Below are positions 1-14,800 of a stretch of 64,000 nucleotides of DNA, piece by piece. Below the pieces are notes generated by a model. It made no database searches. It had not been told where the DNA came from and saw only the letters and a program-made list of their open reading frames with translations. The position numbers were made by a program, and so were the translations under genes. The stretch comes from Rhynochetos jubatus (taxonomy: Eukaryota; Chordata; Aves; Eurypygiformes; Rhynochetidae). The stretch covers positions 32,445,722-32,509,721 of the forward strand of contig CM050654.1 of the NCBI GenBank assembly GCA_027574665.1, read 5' to 3'. Every line of letters starts with the position of its first letter. Positions within the stretch are counted from its first letter, which is position 1.

Positions 1-2331
1 CTGTTTTGAGAAATTTAGCCTATTTCAGGAAGGATTAGATAGCCACCCCACCTGGAAACCAGTTACCTGCTCAAGGAATGTTAGTGTCCATGTATTTAGG
101 ATCTATTCAAAGCTAAAGGTGAGCCACAAAATTATTTCTGGATCCAGATGTTATTTTCCCACGATCATAGTCATTCCAAGCTGGAATTTCAACTCAGTAA
201 TTTTGTTAAGCATCTTATTTTAGTGGCAAGTAAGATTAATTTAGTTTAAAGCCTCACTTTATTAACAGGTGATGCAGCTTTCTGTAAGGGGCCTGAGCAG
301 CTACTGAAGCAGCTAGCAGCAAGGTTAACAAGCCAGAAGAGACTGTTTCTACTGCATCTTGAACGACTGATGGGAGGCTTGGCATGTAATGTGACCCATT
401 ACAGCAAAAATTAGAAATAGATTTTCTACTTTGCTTTATTGGAGGAAGGGCAATAACAGTGAATCAGACTGTCTTACCTCTAGTCAATGATGGACAATGA
501 ACTGTGAGGGGTTTTTTTTAATCCACATTGAAGTTTTTCATCACAATAGAATTTCATACGAAATTTCTTACTTTACTGCTTGAGACAGAGCTGAAGTCAT
601 GCTCTTACCTGCATTTACCTCTGCAAAGAGCAAATCACTTTAGCCGGTGGCTTCCAGCCACCATCAATCCACCACAGGGGCTGAGAGAGCATCGCTTTCC
701 GTGTCTTACTTTTTTTTTCCAGGTACTTTATGTTCTTAAGAAAGCACTGGTCAAGACTTTGTTTGACACTGCAGATTTAGCGAGAAAGTCTAAGTGTAGC
801 AAGAACTTTGTTTTGTTCCTGGAAGCATTTTTGAGTTGGGAAAAAAAAACCCAATAAAACCTCTTTGGGGCTGAATGCCAGGTTACAATTGAAATGTGCT
901 GTAAGAACGAGGACATGCAAAGGAAGGAGAAGCCTTTGAAAAGCCGATTCAATGTTATTTCTTCTTTCTTTTCAAAATGCGGAAACAGCTTGTGGTGCTC
1001 AGAAGCTCTTAGAATCTGTTTTTCATGTCTTTAAAATATACAGCAGTGGAGATTAATACGTTGGTTTGTTTTTTAACTAAGTGAATCTTGGAACTGGATT
1101 TGAACATTTGCTGCAAACTCTTCTATTTAAATGCTTTCTTATTTATGGCGCCATTCTTGGAATGTTATACATAGCATTAGCTGACTATTAACTCTTACAA
1201 CAAGATGGATTTTAGGATTAAATAAATTGTGTGCATTCCTTTTAAATTGCTGGAGCCAAAAGGGTTAGAAGTGTTAGATTATCCAGCTGCAGCCATTCCC
1301 CCTGCATAGCCCAGTGGCATGTTACGGGGGCAGCGTGGCGGAGCAGGAGGGAAGAAGCCGCTGGAAGCAGCAACTGGATGTGGACCTGGAATTGCACATC
1401 CTCTACTCAGCACTCAGGGTAGGTGGCCTAACTGTTTGAGTAGCAGCAGGCAGAGAGAGAGAATGGTAGCCTTGATTGAGCACAATACAGGCTCAGCGCT
1501 GAGCATGTATTTGTTGCCCTTGGAAGTCAGGGAGATTTGAACCTTATGTGCTTTGCTTGCTAAGTTGTGGCCAGTATGACAAGTTAGTTTTTTTGCATTT
1601 CCACGTTAGAACCAGCATTGTGAGCTGGTGTAATGTGCTAACGTGAGCGATGATTCCAGGAGCTGTTGGAGGGACAGCGTGTATGACTGGTCACAGTTAT
1701 CTTTTTGGGGCAGAAAAATAGATGTTTTCTCTCTTCCTTGATTACAGTATAGCAAACACAGAACTCACTTAGGCAGAGGGGTTGTGTAAATGTGCACGTA
1801 TGAGCTGTCTTGGATTTAGCTGCCCATCGCACCTGTGTGTTCCCACCTCTGCCTTTGGAAACCAGTTATGGGTGCAGGCCAAACTCTGTCCCTTTTAAGC
1901 ATTTGGGGACTGACTTTAGCAGGACCTGAATTTCTCTCACCTCCCAAGCAGGTTATTGCATTGAACCTTCATGCTTGAAACTGGAGAGTTCTATGAGCCT
2001 GATGTTGGCTTTGAGCCAACACTAATCTTTTAGTCAAGCAAGGAAGAGTCATGTTATTAGATCCAAAGATTAAACATTGCCTTCCTGCTGTCACACCTGT
2101 TTCCCTTGAAGAGTGTTAACTGCACAGAAAGTTGCTACCATTTACAGTCAGCTGTTCCTTGGAGCAACTCCTCTTCTGCACACTCCAGCTTCCGCTGAAG
2201 TGTGTTCCTGGATGATTAAGTCTTATGCAAACAAACTCTTGACTGGGTGACCATCTCCTTTCCTGATCTCTCATATTCATGTGTTACTCTCCTGTCTGCT
2301 GCATAGTGCTCTGTGGTTCGCTTCCTCTGCC

Positions 2332-2346
2332 TTTTTTTTTTTTTTT
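2332..2346. repeat. Poly(T) tract, T15
   Basis: Uninterrupted run of about 15 T within intron. On the minus strand it is a poly(A) run, but no AATAAA or recognisable retrocopy adjoins it. Confidence 0.85.
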
Positions 2347-5300
2347 AAGAAACAAATTAGATTTCCTAGCCTTCATTTCTCATACATCTCAGATGTAAGA
2401 TTCAACCTCTTTGTTGCCAGGAACTTTGTTCGCTAATGCCAGTCAGTGAATTTAGTCCCACCACCTAGTTTTTATTTCATCTAGTGTTTTGGCTGGCTGG
2501 CATAACTGGCACGGTTACTCAGGTTGGTATGGCTTGGTTGTACAGACAGGCAGGGTTTTTCTTGTCAAAAAGTGTAATGAGGAAAAGGTATATAGTTTAT
2601 CTTATTTTATTGACTTCAAACACAGCAGAAGTCAATGTCAATTCAAGTGTCATTGTTGAGTAAGTCTTTTGTGTTAATGGGAAAGGAACAGGAAGAGGGA
2701 GAACAGTAAATAATGAGCTGCTCAGTTCTACGGAAATGACAACAAGAGATGTGAATTTTAATAACAGAGAACTAGCAGAAGCAGGAGGAGGAATCACGTG
2801 AACCTGTCTCTTATGTCAGTGAATAAATTGGGTGTGTTTCAGCAAAAGGGGCAAAGGGAACAATTGATCCCCTGACCTTCTGCTCTGTTCTGTAGACTTG
2901 AATAGTAATGGGGCTATTTTGTCTGTGATTACTCATAAAACAGAGAGCACAGGGTACTGGTGACAGCACTTTGGTATGAACGGCGTGGTTGGTATTTTGC
3001 AAAGATCAGAAACACTTGTCGGGCAGTGTGACTGGGTAGCAAGAGGTGGAAATGAGGGATCATGTGTAAAGTGCAAAAGGTTGGGGGTCAGGAGAATGGG
3101 AACAGCAATAAATCCTAAAGGCTGAGAAAAGCAGGGATTGAGGGCATGTGGAGCAGCCCCAAGCAGTAGATGGGAGTCCCTTCCAGAGAAGAGAGATGGG
3201 CAAAGCCCCACCAGGTCCACAGCATTCTGGAAAACTGGTTATGCCCAGGTGGCCAAATGTGATTTGCTTGCCTGAGAGGAACCTGGTGAGAGCAATCATG
3301 GGCAAAGGACCCGCTGATTTGATGGTCCAGCTGCAGCTGAAGAAGGATCTGGCACTTCCAGAGATACAAGGGAGCCTGTGGGCTGAGATTCCTTCTCTAG
3401 AAATGGGACAATATCACTTAAAGATGCATTTTGCACTCTTGTGTTTATGTCTTTTGCAGAAGAGCAGGAGCAACAGCAGAATACTGTCTTTTGGAGTAGG
3501 CTCATTGCAAGCGAAATGCAGACCATGGGTAATGAATGCGTTTGACAACAGGGCTTTTTATTTTACACCGCATTCATAACACCTTGGAGCACTTAGTACC
3601 TTGTTAAGCCAATTAGCATACGCTAAAACTGCCAAAGCAATCTGAACAGCGATTAGTCACATGCCAAGCTGTCCAAGATCATGCTTTGTTATTACCGCAG
3701 AGGCAGCTAAGAGCAGAGCGGGACAGAAGCATCTCTGCGTGTCTCAATGCACATGCAATTGGTTACAGTAAAGCCAAAGAATACTGAATCAGAAACTGAT
3801 ACAATAAAACAAGCCATCATACCATAGACTGTCTTGCCTCCTAGGCAGGGGGAGAGCTATAGCAGTGTTTAAGTGGAAGTCGCTTATCCTGAAGCTATAA
3901 AAAAGAAAAGAGCCTTAAGTGTTTTGTGCTGAGCAATCACTGGTAGTACGGTTCCATCCCTGTTTCTAGCCTGTCTCAGCAAAAGGAAGCTTTGGCAAAA
4001 CATGACTGCAGTGTGCGAGCAAACAGACATACATCTACGCGTGCGCTCACGTCCTTGTATTGAGCAACTTCAGATTATACCCATCGTGAGTCATTTGCAG
4101 TCTCCGGGGTTCACAGCCACCGTTAAAGTACAGTTCAGCTGTCAGGCACAGGCGATCCTTGACCTCTGTGGCAAGACAGCTTGTCAAGGTGTTAATGTAA
4201 TGGGACCATTTGGCCCTGCCCAGAAGGAAGGGGACAAGGGATCTGTGTCACAAATACCACGTCCATTAGGGAATTGCTTTCCAATTTCTGTTCAAGTTCC
4301 CACGGCAGAGTCGCGTGCTAGGTTTGTCTAACTTACAGTAGTCAAAACTGATATAATTTTTGAGGACATAGTAATGGGTATCTGTGTTTCTGCATGAGAT
4401 AAGGATAGCACAAAGGATCCCGAGAAACCTTCAGAAATTGCATTTGACCTACAAATGAAAACAGTAAGAGGATTCATAAGTATCAAATCATTCTACTTCA
4501 CCTGTGACTTGATGAAGAGATAGCTGTTCTCAACCTCTTCTGGGTCTCATTTTTAGCCAGTACAACTGAATTGCAAACCTGGTATACTGACTGCAGGAAT
4601 CACAGTGAAACTACAAATAAAGAGCGTGAGTTCATGCTGGATTAAATCAGGTCATTGTAAGTAAAGCCAATTAGCACCTGTTTATAGAAAATAAAATTAA
4701 ACTACCGTGGTATTTTTTTATGAGGTTATAATGCAGCTAATAGAGGAAATAGTGTCTCAGTGACAGACTCTGTGGGCATTTGATTTGGGCCACGTGATAT
4801 TTTTACTAACAAAGCAGAACAATAGAAAATTAAAATGGTCTGTATTAAATGGATTGAAACCCGGCTAGTTGACAGATGTAGATATAAATAGAATTATTAT
4901 AGGACAGGCAAGTCTGTAGAGAAATCCTGAAGAGATTTGTCCTTACCCATGTGATAGGAGAAAGGTTTTAACTTCATTTTCTAAGGAAACAAGGTTTTCT
5001 TTCATGTTTTCCACATCTGTGTTCTGCCCTCTAATAACTTTTGTACCCATTGGACAAATTTCAAGCAAATTGACAGAAGCTTCTGATCTCCAAAATTATT
5101 TCTGTGGAGATCAGCAGAAGGACAGGGAGAGGGACCCAGAAGCTGCTCTAATTAGGAGAAATGCAGTCGTATGTACACACAGACATCATTGGTGTGGAGG
5201 GGAGCTTATCAGCCACACTTGTGGGTACAAGGGCTAGCAGTGGTGTTGAGGAGACCAAAGTCCTGGTGGCTTTTGCATTGCTAGAAATGTGCTAAGCCAA

Positions 5301-6323
5301 GTTGAATGTTTCTTGCAAAAAAACTACCCCTAGTTCAAATGCAAGCTTGTACCCTGTCTCATGAAAAGGTGACTGGCACTACCCCTGTTTCCGAGACACA
5401 GAAGCAATATAGGAGAGGGAAGTGATTCAAGTTAAACACTGGACAAAAGGCAGAGTTGGAGTTAAACCCAAGGTCTTCTATGTCTCAGGCAATGGCCCTC
5501 TGCTAGGTTATTTTAGCTTCCATATCTGTATGTTCCCATCTTAAAGCAGCACACCAATCCTTGTGAGTATTAAAAAAGTACCTTCCTTATATGCAAGTTC
5601 ATAACAGCTTGGGACACTGAGCACTCTTGGGACACGATTCTGCTCTGCTCTGTTGCAAACTCTTTAATATTTTAATTATTTTGAAAACACATCTGTCACA
5701 GCATATACAAGAGCAACAGGGTAACAATAACAATAAAGTTGTGTTGTGTTCTTGGTATAAACTTTGGTTTGGGGTTTACGATTTATGTGTTCTGGAACTG
5801 GATTATTGCCTCATAAAACAATGCAGCAGCCTTTTCTCATTTAGTTAGCCATCCATTTTTATTAGGGTGCTCTATAGAATGCCTGCAATAATATTATAAA
5901 GGTGCAGAAGGTTCATTATTTCACAACAAGCGGCTAGCCAAGACCATTATTATTTTTACAACAGCCGGGCTTGCTATTGAAATATAGTTTTGATTATAAC
6001 CTTTTTTCCTCCTCCCTCTTTCTCTTTTCTCTACCCAAAGCAGAGATGTGCAATTGTTCCTGTTCAGATTGCTTTTCCACTGCCCCACAAACATGTCATT
6101 TTCAGTGAAATGGATGGATTATAATGGGAAGAGATCAGTGATAATGCATTACTGGAACACAGCCATCCCCAGGAGAGCTTATAATAATATCCAGTCTTTC
6201 TAAGCTTTAAAATCTGCAGTTTGGACAGCCTTTAGCTCTTATACGGAATCTAGTTCTGAATTTTCCCTGCATTTACAATTCTTTGATGCTCAATTATTGT
6301 TTGGGTTCTCCCTTCTCCGGCTC

Positions 6324-6337
6324 GTTGCCATGACAAC
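6324..6337. promoter_or_regulatory. RFX X-box-like palindrome in a candidate intronic enhancer
   Basis: The 14-mer GTTGCCATGACAAC is an inverted repeat with one mismatch to the RFX X-box consensus (GTNRCC, short spacer, RGYAAC). It sits in an AT-rich block (about 5850-6680) that also contains a TAATTA homeodomain core at 6643-6648 and an ATTGTTT Sox/Fox-like core near 6295. The motif is seen directly; enhancer function is inference only. Confidence 0.35.
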
Positions 6338-8857
6338 TGCCTTGTGTAAAATCCAGCGGTCAGACAATACAGCCACTGCTTTAGAGGGGCTTCAGGCTCA
6401 TAAAAGTTGAAGTTGTTGCTCAAAGAGATTATTGAAGATTAATGACACTGCTCTGAGCACTGCAGAGCAAATTTTTGAAAATCATGGTAATTAAATAAAA
6501 AAATATATGCAGGCAATGTGCTTTCAGAGTCCGGAGCATTGACACTTGCTGGGAGTGGTGCAGTTCCTGTAAATCTGTAGTAAAAACACCTGTGGGTATT
6601 ACTCCCGCATTTAGTTTCTTTATGCTAAACAGCTATGGTGTTTAATTAGCTGCGGTGCTTGTCCTGCGCCTGTTCCGCGGCTGCAAACGGGACATACTGA
6701 CCAGGGCTTGCCCTGCGCTGGTGCTGTGTGCTGTGCTGGTTCAGCCTAATGGCCCCAGCTGATGAGACCAGGGTTCTGCTCCCTGCCACCGGCCTGTCGT
6801 AATTTCAGGGGCATATTGCTGGCCGTAAGGAAGATGAATACAGAGCTGCAAATTGCTTGCGCTGAATCATAAAACAGGACTTGTTTCACGAGCCCGTTAA
6901 GCACATGCCCCTAATGTTAAGCATATGCTGTGCTCCGCTCAGTAGAAATAGTTAGCCCTGGCTTGAGGTTAAGTGTATGTTTTTAAGTCCTGTACTGGTT
7001 TGAAGGTCTTAAGAGCTGTGAACCTCACTGGGACAATGAATTAAATACGTTGATTATATTTGCAAAAGCCTTAGCTATTTTCATATTCAGCAGTAACATC
7101 TTTAATATTGCATGCCACGCTAGCTGTAAACAGCTGTCGTGCAGCAGGATTTAAAATGGTTTTAACGGGAGTCAAAGAAAAGCGTTTTGTCTTCCCCAAA
7201 GACAATAGTACACAGTTGGTTTAGCGTTCTCTTCCATCTGAAGGTAAGCAGCACTCCTCGGGATAGGCTCCAAAATCACAGCTGTTCGAGAGCAGAATAT
7301 TACAACCTTATGTTACTAAAATCAGAAGAAACATGTGTACGAGGAAAAGCCTAGCTTAGGAAAAAATCTTGTGTGTTCTAAGGGGATAAAAATATTAACT
7401 CAAACCAGATGCATGAGGGCCAGGGCCATCTTTGTTCACTACAGCAGATCTTTCAAAATCTGTTTCATACTGGGGCTCTCTGCCACATAAGATCTCTTTG
7501 CGCCCAGTCGGAAACCTGAAAGTACGTGGAGTTCATGAAAAACTCAAAGTGTCCATGCTGCCGAGCAAAGAAGAAATCCATGCAGTCTGAAAGGGAACAA
7601 TAATATTCATTTTGAGATCTAAACCTGTTTTTAAATTAGCTGTTTGTTATTCACTTCCTCAAATCAGCAGCTTAGTCTCCTGTTTCAGTTAATTGGTTAG
7701 CCTTTGGCTGAAGTTTAATCATTGTAGGGAGAAGAGGTAGGGGAATTGCAGTCCTAAAAGGTTCACAGGGACTATGCCCATGAGGTTGAATTTAGCATCT
7801 GGCGCCAGTGCTTAAATGAAGGGTGAATTGGCATTGCTGCACAGGGTAAAATCCCAGCTGGGACCAGGGCAGTAAGGCTGGTGGGGATGCACAGGTGTAA
7901 TGAAACATATTTCTTTGTTCCATGAAGATCCTTTAGGTTTGTTTCCATACCCAGGATGTGATCCTCTTTGAGGACTGCTAGGTTCCCCCTTGGTGCAGTG
8001 AGAATAGCAGTGATAATAAATAAATCTACCCCTGTGAATTTGCTAACCTGGTGTTCATGGCCAAACTACTCCGGCTTCTCCTGCTTGCGGGGAGCTGTAG
8101 GACGGGGTAAATTGTAGCAAAAACCTAAGAAGCATCCAGGCAGCTGGGCCAGCCTTGTCCATTGGGGTGATTTCATGTCAATTCCTGAAAATTAGACACA
8201 TACAAGATTTATAATGTGTGGGTGCCTGTGCACAGAAATTTAGCTTCCTCGGTATTTACAGAATATAAAACAGTCCTCCTTGTTTAAGGCTGGGATGAAC
8301 GTTCCTGTCACATTAGGAAGGAAACCTTATTTCATTCTGCAGCTGCTATTCAAACACTACGAGATTTCTTTTTAATCTTAGGCAAAGTTCAAAACGAGAT
8401 GTTTCAAACATCTGCTAACTATTACGGGCCATGCCTGCTAGTAGAGGTAATAAATTACAGCCAAGAAGAGAGTCAAATGTCTTAATACAGTGTTTTTGTT
8501 CATTGCTTCAAAGTTTGTCCCCTTGCAGTGTTATCTGTTCTCTTTTTCAGCATGGTAGTCAACATGCCTGCAAAGGCCATTGTGCTGTGGGTGAGGTGGG
8601 TGGGATCGCAGCAGGAGGAGGGTGACACCCTCTATTTTAAGTTAGGAGAAAAACAACAAACAACTTGGTTTCTCTTTTCCAGAGCAGAGAGGAATCAAAA
8701 TCAATCACAAAAACGCCCCCTCTGTGCTACGTGCCAAAACCAAGATGGGTGGTTCTAGCAGAATATGGGAGAGAGGGCATTTCAGCTTCCGTGGAAAGGG
8801 AGATAACAGATCAGCTTTCTGGTTTGTCATGGAAACCTTTTGTCAACCCAGTGGCAG

Positions 8858-8865
8858 TGACGTCA
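8858..8865. promoter_or_regulatory. Full palindromic CRE (TGACGTCA)
   Basis: A perfect CREB/ATF consensus octamer in the context CAGTGACGTCAGGG, with its CpG retained in otherwise CpG-poor intron. It is far from any recognised promoter in the window. A functional role is inferred only. Confidence 0.35.
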
Positions 8866-11800
8866 GGGTGGCAGTGGCACGGAGACAGGGTTAGCTAATA
8901 TAGCACACACCTGTTGAACTGCCAGCGGGGAAGGTATGTCGGCTTTTCCATTCTCCATCCCTGATTCTAAACAACTTTAGAGGGAAGGTTTAGAAAATGT
9001 TATCTGAGTCCCAGCACAGTTTTCCTGACCTGCAGGAGATTGATACTGTGAGTGGGTGGTGCTGGAGCTTTTGCTCGCAAAGAAGTCCAGCTAAGAGGCG
9101 TTTGCTCACGCAGTGCCATTCTACAGAGCCTCCTGTTTTGGGTATCCTCTTGGAGGGTGGTGAGAGGAGAACTTGTACCTTGAAAGAAGACCACCAAACT
9201 CCTTCAGCGTGTTTGCTTTGCTTGAGGGTAAACGTTTTGCTAGTGCTTACCGAAGGAGCTTTTCAGAAACTCTTGCATAAAAAGGGAAAATCGAACCTAT
9301 ATTTATTACACCACATCTATGGCTGTAGTTGTGTTGCAACAAGCTGTAGCCCATTTTTGGAATGACTGTTTTCCTGCCAATTTTTTACTGTAAAGCTTTC
9401 GTGTTTACTGTTATTGACTGGCTATATTTTCTTTTTGTAAAGCGAGATCAGATCACTTTTTCACTTGAATCAGTGTTCCTTTTGTGACTACCTTCCCACT
9501 TTTAATAATTAAAAAATGCTTTAACAATTTCTTTAAAAATAAGCCTCTTCTCACAAGAAAAGTGTGTTAGCAGGGAAAGCCGTTCATTTTTGATGGTTCA
9601 TGTTTACCAGCAAAATCACAGATGTGTTTGCAGAGGACTTTGAATAAGTTAAAGAATTGCACTGTGTCAATAGTTGATGCAGCTTCTGTTACCATGGCTA
9701 AAACCTTAATTTACATTACTTGTATTTCTTGCCTGTGGTAACACATGATAATTCTAATAAATTAAAGTGTGCCCTTGCCATTGTTAAACAATATGCGACT
9801 GAATATTTCCTATCATACAGTTTGTAAGAGGAGAAGAAAAACCCATGATATGGATGGTGATTCACATCATACTGAGTTACAAAGTGGAATTCGGACTGAG
9901 AAAGAGAATGGCATAAAGTGACGTACGGTGATCAGCAAAGGAAAATGGAATCAGCCAATGTAAATGACATTTACTACACAAATGGAAACCAAATGTCTGT
10001 AGTGCAGCCAGCGAGCTGTAAAAATCTTTGCAAGGGAGAACCATCTGGGATTGTAATTTTCCAAATAGCCAGTGAATTAAGATAAGTGTTGAATTGATAA
10101 CCCATGGCATCCTAATAGAGATGGATGCTGTCAAACGTCTGCCGAGTTTCAAGGAGGTAAAAAACATAAAGCTGAGTAATAAACATTTCGTTTTCCGCAG
10201 AAGATGAATGTGGCTTCATATGAAAGAATCAAGGTTTAGCTACATTAGTAGTATTGCCATTATGATGAGTATGCATAAATACCATGGAAATATCTGTGAA
10301 GAACCATAATTCTCTTTGGCTTCAGTCTGGAAAACGTTGTACACTCCTCTACATTTTTTGGTTTCTTTAAAACCTTACTGGTAATTTCAACCTGACAGAA
10401 AGATATTTTGTGTTACCTGAAGTTTCTATAGTATCATTTACTTTTATTTGGGGACTTTGTTGCTGGAAGACAGGAAAAGGGCTTTATAGACATTCTTGAA
10501 AGAGGATTCGAGTTCCTTGTTGCCACTGATAGGGAAACAGCCAAGGCAAAATGTATGGTCTAGTGTTGAAGGTGCTCCTTTGCCTTTTAAATCAGTTCTC
10601 TCCTTTTCTTTAAAGCCCCTCTAGCTGGAAAGTGGATGGAAAGGCTGTACAGAATGCACCCTTCACTTTTTGAGACCAGCAAACTCCAGGAGTTTTTTCA
10701 GACTTTCAGGATTTAGCCATTTGACTGATATTTACCCTATCCAACATTAGGCTTCGAAAACAGGTTACCTGCAATGCCAGGGAAGGAGCCTGCCCTAGAG
10801 TACTCTCGTGCCTCCTTCTCCCCATCCCCAACAGCCACAGCCCAGCTCTCGGGGCACAGGAAGCACCACTGTCCCCTGCTGCTCCTGCCCTCCGTGGGGA
10901 GAAAAGGGGTGAATTCATTCATCTGCACCTTGGATCAATCCAGGCATTAGTTATGGTACCCTACAGAGCAGTGGGATAGAGTCCCTTTTTTGCTGGAGGG
11001 ACAGAAGGGGGAATTGGTGAGCAGGGAAGGAAACAGTGTAGGCTGTGGTAAGTTATGTACTTGTTCTTCACAGGGTCACTGCTTGCTAAGGCTAAGCATG
11101 TGAGCCCTGAAAAGGAAAAAAAAGTAAGTTTTACACTGTGTTTTCATAATTTTCTTGCAGCAATGTATCGCTGAAAACACCACCAGCCCATGATTATAGT
11201 GTTATGTGTGGTGATGCAACAGTAAAATCCCTTTTCGTGCAGTAAAGGCTAAGTTAATTCTCTTTTAGTTCAAGCCTTAAGACTCATTCTGACAACCAGA
11301 GCATTTCAGGAGTTTTTTCTTTAAATAGGTTAAGGGTTAATGACATTTGGACAGACAGCTCTGCTACTGTATTGCCTGGGATAGAGGAAATTGCTTACTT
11401 ATTATTTATCATTATCATTCTTGTCCAAAATGTGCTTGCATTTTATGAAAGGAAACAGATGCTTATGCCAAAAATCTTACAGCATAGATGAAGAAATAAT
11501 GAATTAGTGAAATTAAATTTATTAAGGGAACATGATTCTGTGACTGGAAAAGGACATATTTGGCCAAGGAAGTGTCCTGGTCAGGATAAGTAAGTGTAAT
11601 TAATGTAATAATATTGTATAAACACATGTATGGAGAATAGGCTGTGGATTTTAAGCGTAAGTGGAGTTTAAGAAAAGGTTAATAATTTCTTTCTTCATTC
11701 TAGTGTTCCCTAATATGCAGTTTGGGAAACTTATCTCAAAGGGAATCAAGGTTGTGTATGGAAATTGCTCAGTTTCATTACAAGAGCTGTTCAGCACTGG

Positions 11801-14800
11801 GGGCTGTTTATTGACCTGTTAGTTACAGCTGCTGGTACTCACCATCTTCCTTTGCCTTCCCCCATGGGCTCCTGTTGTCCGTCTCGTTTGCAGCTAGGAT
11901 GCCCCAACATCCCTTGCTATTCCAGCTGAACCAAAGCGAGTCAGATCCACTGTCAGACTATGGATTCACTGTCTTTCTGCAGTAGGATTTCTTACACAGT
12001 TGATTTCCCAGTTACTAGCAAAACCCCAAATGTAGCTTCCCTGAGCGCATATCTTTATATCTGCCAATTAAGGATAAGACAGAGATTTAGCCTAGGATTT
12101 TCAAAAGAAACCCGGGGGAAGTAAATGTTCAATTCACACTGAACTTCACTGACTTCAGGCTCTATCCCTGCTCTGTGCCTCTGACATCCCCAGCAGTAGC
12201 TCTCTAATTGAGCTGCCCTCAGCATGGCCTCCACATGGCTTTGGAGACTCGCTGAATATGGTAAATTCAAACTTTACATGCACTTGGATCTCATGCTGAA
12301 AATTTCAGACTCGCCTACCAAAATCTTTTGTTTATCCTGGACACTGTTGCATTTCACGTTGTCAAATACCCCGAGGATGCTTTAAGCTCAGTGCATATCA
12401 CTTTCCTCTGCGTGTGTTGTGTGCAAGAGAAATGTGGTTTGGGGGAACAAAAGAACACATGCATGAGAGTTGTGAGTAAACATGGACATCTGTCGTTGAA
12501 AATGGAGGCCTCTGGATTGATCGAACTGAGTCTAGCAAGAACAGACGTGAACGTATTCATCCGGGAACCATTTACATGTAACAGTGATTGCACAGGCCAG
12601 AGAATTTTATCTGAAGTGTCTTCAGTGAAAGAAATGAAGCAGGAGCTGGGAATGTGCTTATCAATAGACCTTATTATTCTGCTCATCCTTTGATAAATGA
12701 ACATAGCAAGTTCTTTCAGGCTCCCCTCAATCTTCCACTTGTTTGTGCTGGACTTCATCGATCCATATTTAGAGCTCCCTGATAATGTGACATGACAGCA
12801 AATGTAAATGGCAAAGTCAATGAGCATTGCCTTTCAGTTGAAACAAAGCAAGCCAGATCGACTGTCCAACTCTTTGGATTTCCATTCTTGTTTGAAATAG
12901 AATTCACTACCTTGTTAGAAACTAAAACAAAACACACACAAAAAAAGAAGTGTGCAAGCATTTTTTGTTATTGTAGTTAAAGAAGAAAATTTTATGGGAG
13001 GAGTGTCCTCTGGGCATGCTCCAGTCAACTCTACCAAACAGAGAGGCCAAGAATGATAAAATTCAAAACCTGCAGCTGCTGGTTCCTTTGGGAGCCACGT
13101 TACAGTAGCACAAGGAAAAGTCTTTCATTTCAAAGAGGGAAGCATATGACTGCAGCCAAAGGCCTTTCAACGCTATTTTAGGTAAGCTGATCTGCATAAA
13201 GGCCATTGTAATCTCTTGTGCTGCTCAGGTTTTAGGCAATGTTTTCGTTTCATAATGCTGTTTCTGTGTCCACTGAAAACATCTGCTTAGACGTGCCAGG
13301 CTCGATCGTGCACCCTGTTACATCACTTGGCAAATGAGGTCACCTCAAGTAAATAGCGGTATTATGGAGAAGAGAATGAAAGCCCCAGATTTAACTGTTA
13401 GGACCCAAACTGCAGCCCATCACGATGGCTTAACATCATGCAGTAATGCTGAAAAGGCTCAGTGGGTGTAGTGGACAAGGCAAGAAATAGGGAGAATTCA
13501 AACACAAGCAATCACCTCTCTCAAGATCCTTTTTCCGCAGTGCCAAACACTCACTGAGAGTACAGGCATCCAACAGTTTTGCAAACTCTCCTGCTTGAAG
13601 TGGGCATCGCTTTGAGCAGAGTTCAGCCCTGCAGCCTGTTGGCAGCAGCAGTGGCCTGTTTTCATTTGGTGGTTAACGGGAACACTGAGCTGGAGCACAG
13701 CATTAGGATGAGACTTCAGTGTAACAACCAGTAAACTACAGGCATTAGGGAAAACAGCTTGGGAGAGAGGGAGAAGTGTCTGTGGAGTTGCATGGCTGCC
13801 TCCAACCGCCAGCCAGGACCAGATCTTCCTTTGGCAGCTTGGGGATGAATGCCACTCACTGTCATCGTTCCTCCCCATGTGTTTTCTGTCATCTCAAATC
13901 TGCATTTCCCTTTATGTTCGATTAGACTAACCTACTACCGAAAATCATTAAAAGCAACTTATCCAAATCCACCTTTGAGTTCATTATGGGCCTAAGGCCC
14001 TGATTTATAGTAACAGGACCTAGGGACCAACAATAAAATAGAAAAATAGCAGCTATTAAATCAGTAAAAAGGAAACGACTTGGAAAAGGAGAGGGATGCC
14101 AAGTTAGCCTCTCCAGCAATGGCAGAGGGGAGTCAGCCTTATGGGACCATATGGCTTAGACATAGTTTGAATAATCTCCTCCAATTAAAAATAAAGCCAG
14201 TTTTATATAAAACATCTGTTCTGTGTATTCAACAATTTGGGTAAAAAAAAAACATTGGGGGATACTTTAAATCCTTCATTGTGTTTTTGGTTTCTCTGTT
14301 CAGATCCTTAGCCATTTTGCGGAGCTAATATCCCTGAAGGAGGAGTGTTGTGGTTTCCTATGATGCTACCAAGCATCAGTGCAGGCTCTTGCATTTCTGC
14401 ATGCTGGGCTCCTCATCCATGCTGCAGTCAGATATCCAGCCTTCGTTGCTAAGGTGTGTGTGTTTAGGAGAACCCAGAGCACCTGAGGCAGGTCAGGAGA
14501 TGAGCAGAGGGTCTGCGAAGGACCAGCATCGCTGGAGCTGGGCTGAGACACAGGAAGGCAGGTCCTCCCATCTGCTCATAACCGTGCTGGGAGCTGGGCA
14601 TGGCTGACCACTGCACAGGGTATCTAGCTAATGTAATCAGGCTTGTATGTACCTAAAATACGGTGGTACTTAGCCCCTAAATCCTGATCACTGCATGCTA
14701 GCAGAGGTAAAGAGGAGAGTACAAGTTTATCTCCTTTCTGCCTTCACATGCTCATTCTTACAGCAGGACCATAGCAGGGAAACAGCTCTGAGGCAGTCTA

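Noticed and set aside
12328-12827. Open frames of 121 (plus) and 157 (minus) codons
   Set aside because: No domain or family resemblance and no splice-site support; chance openings in intron.
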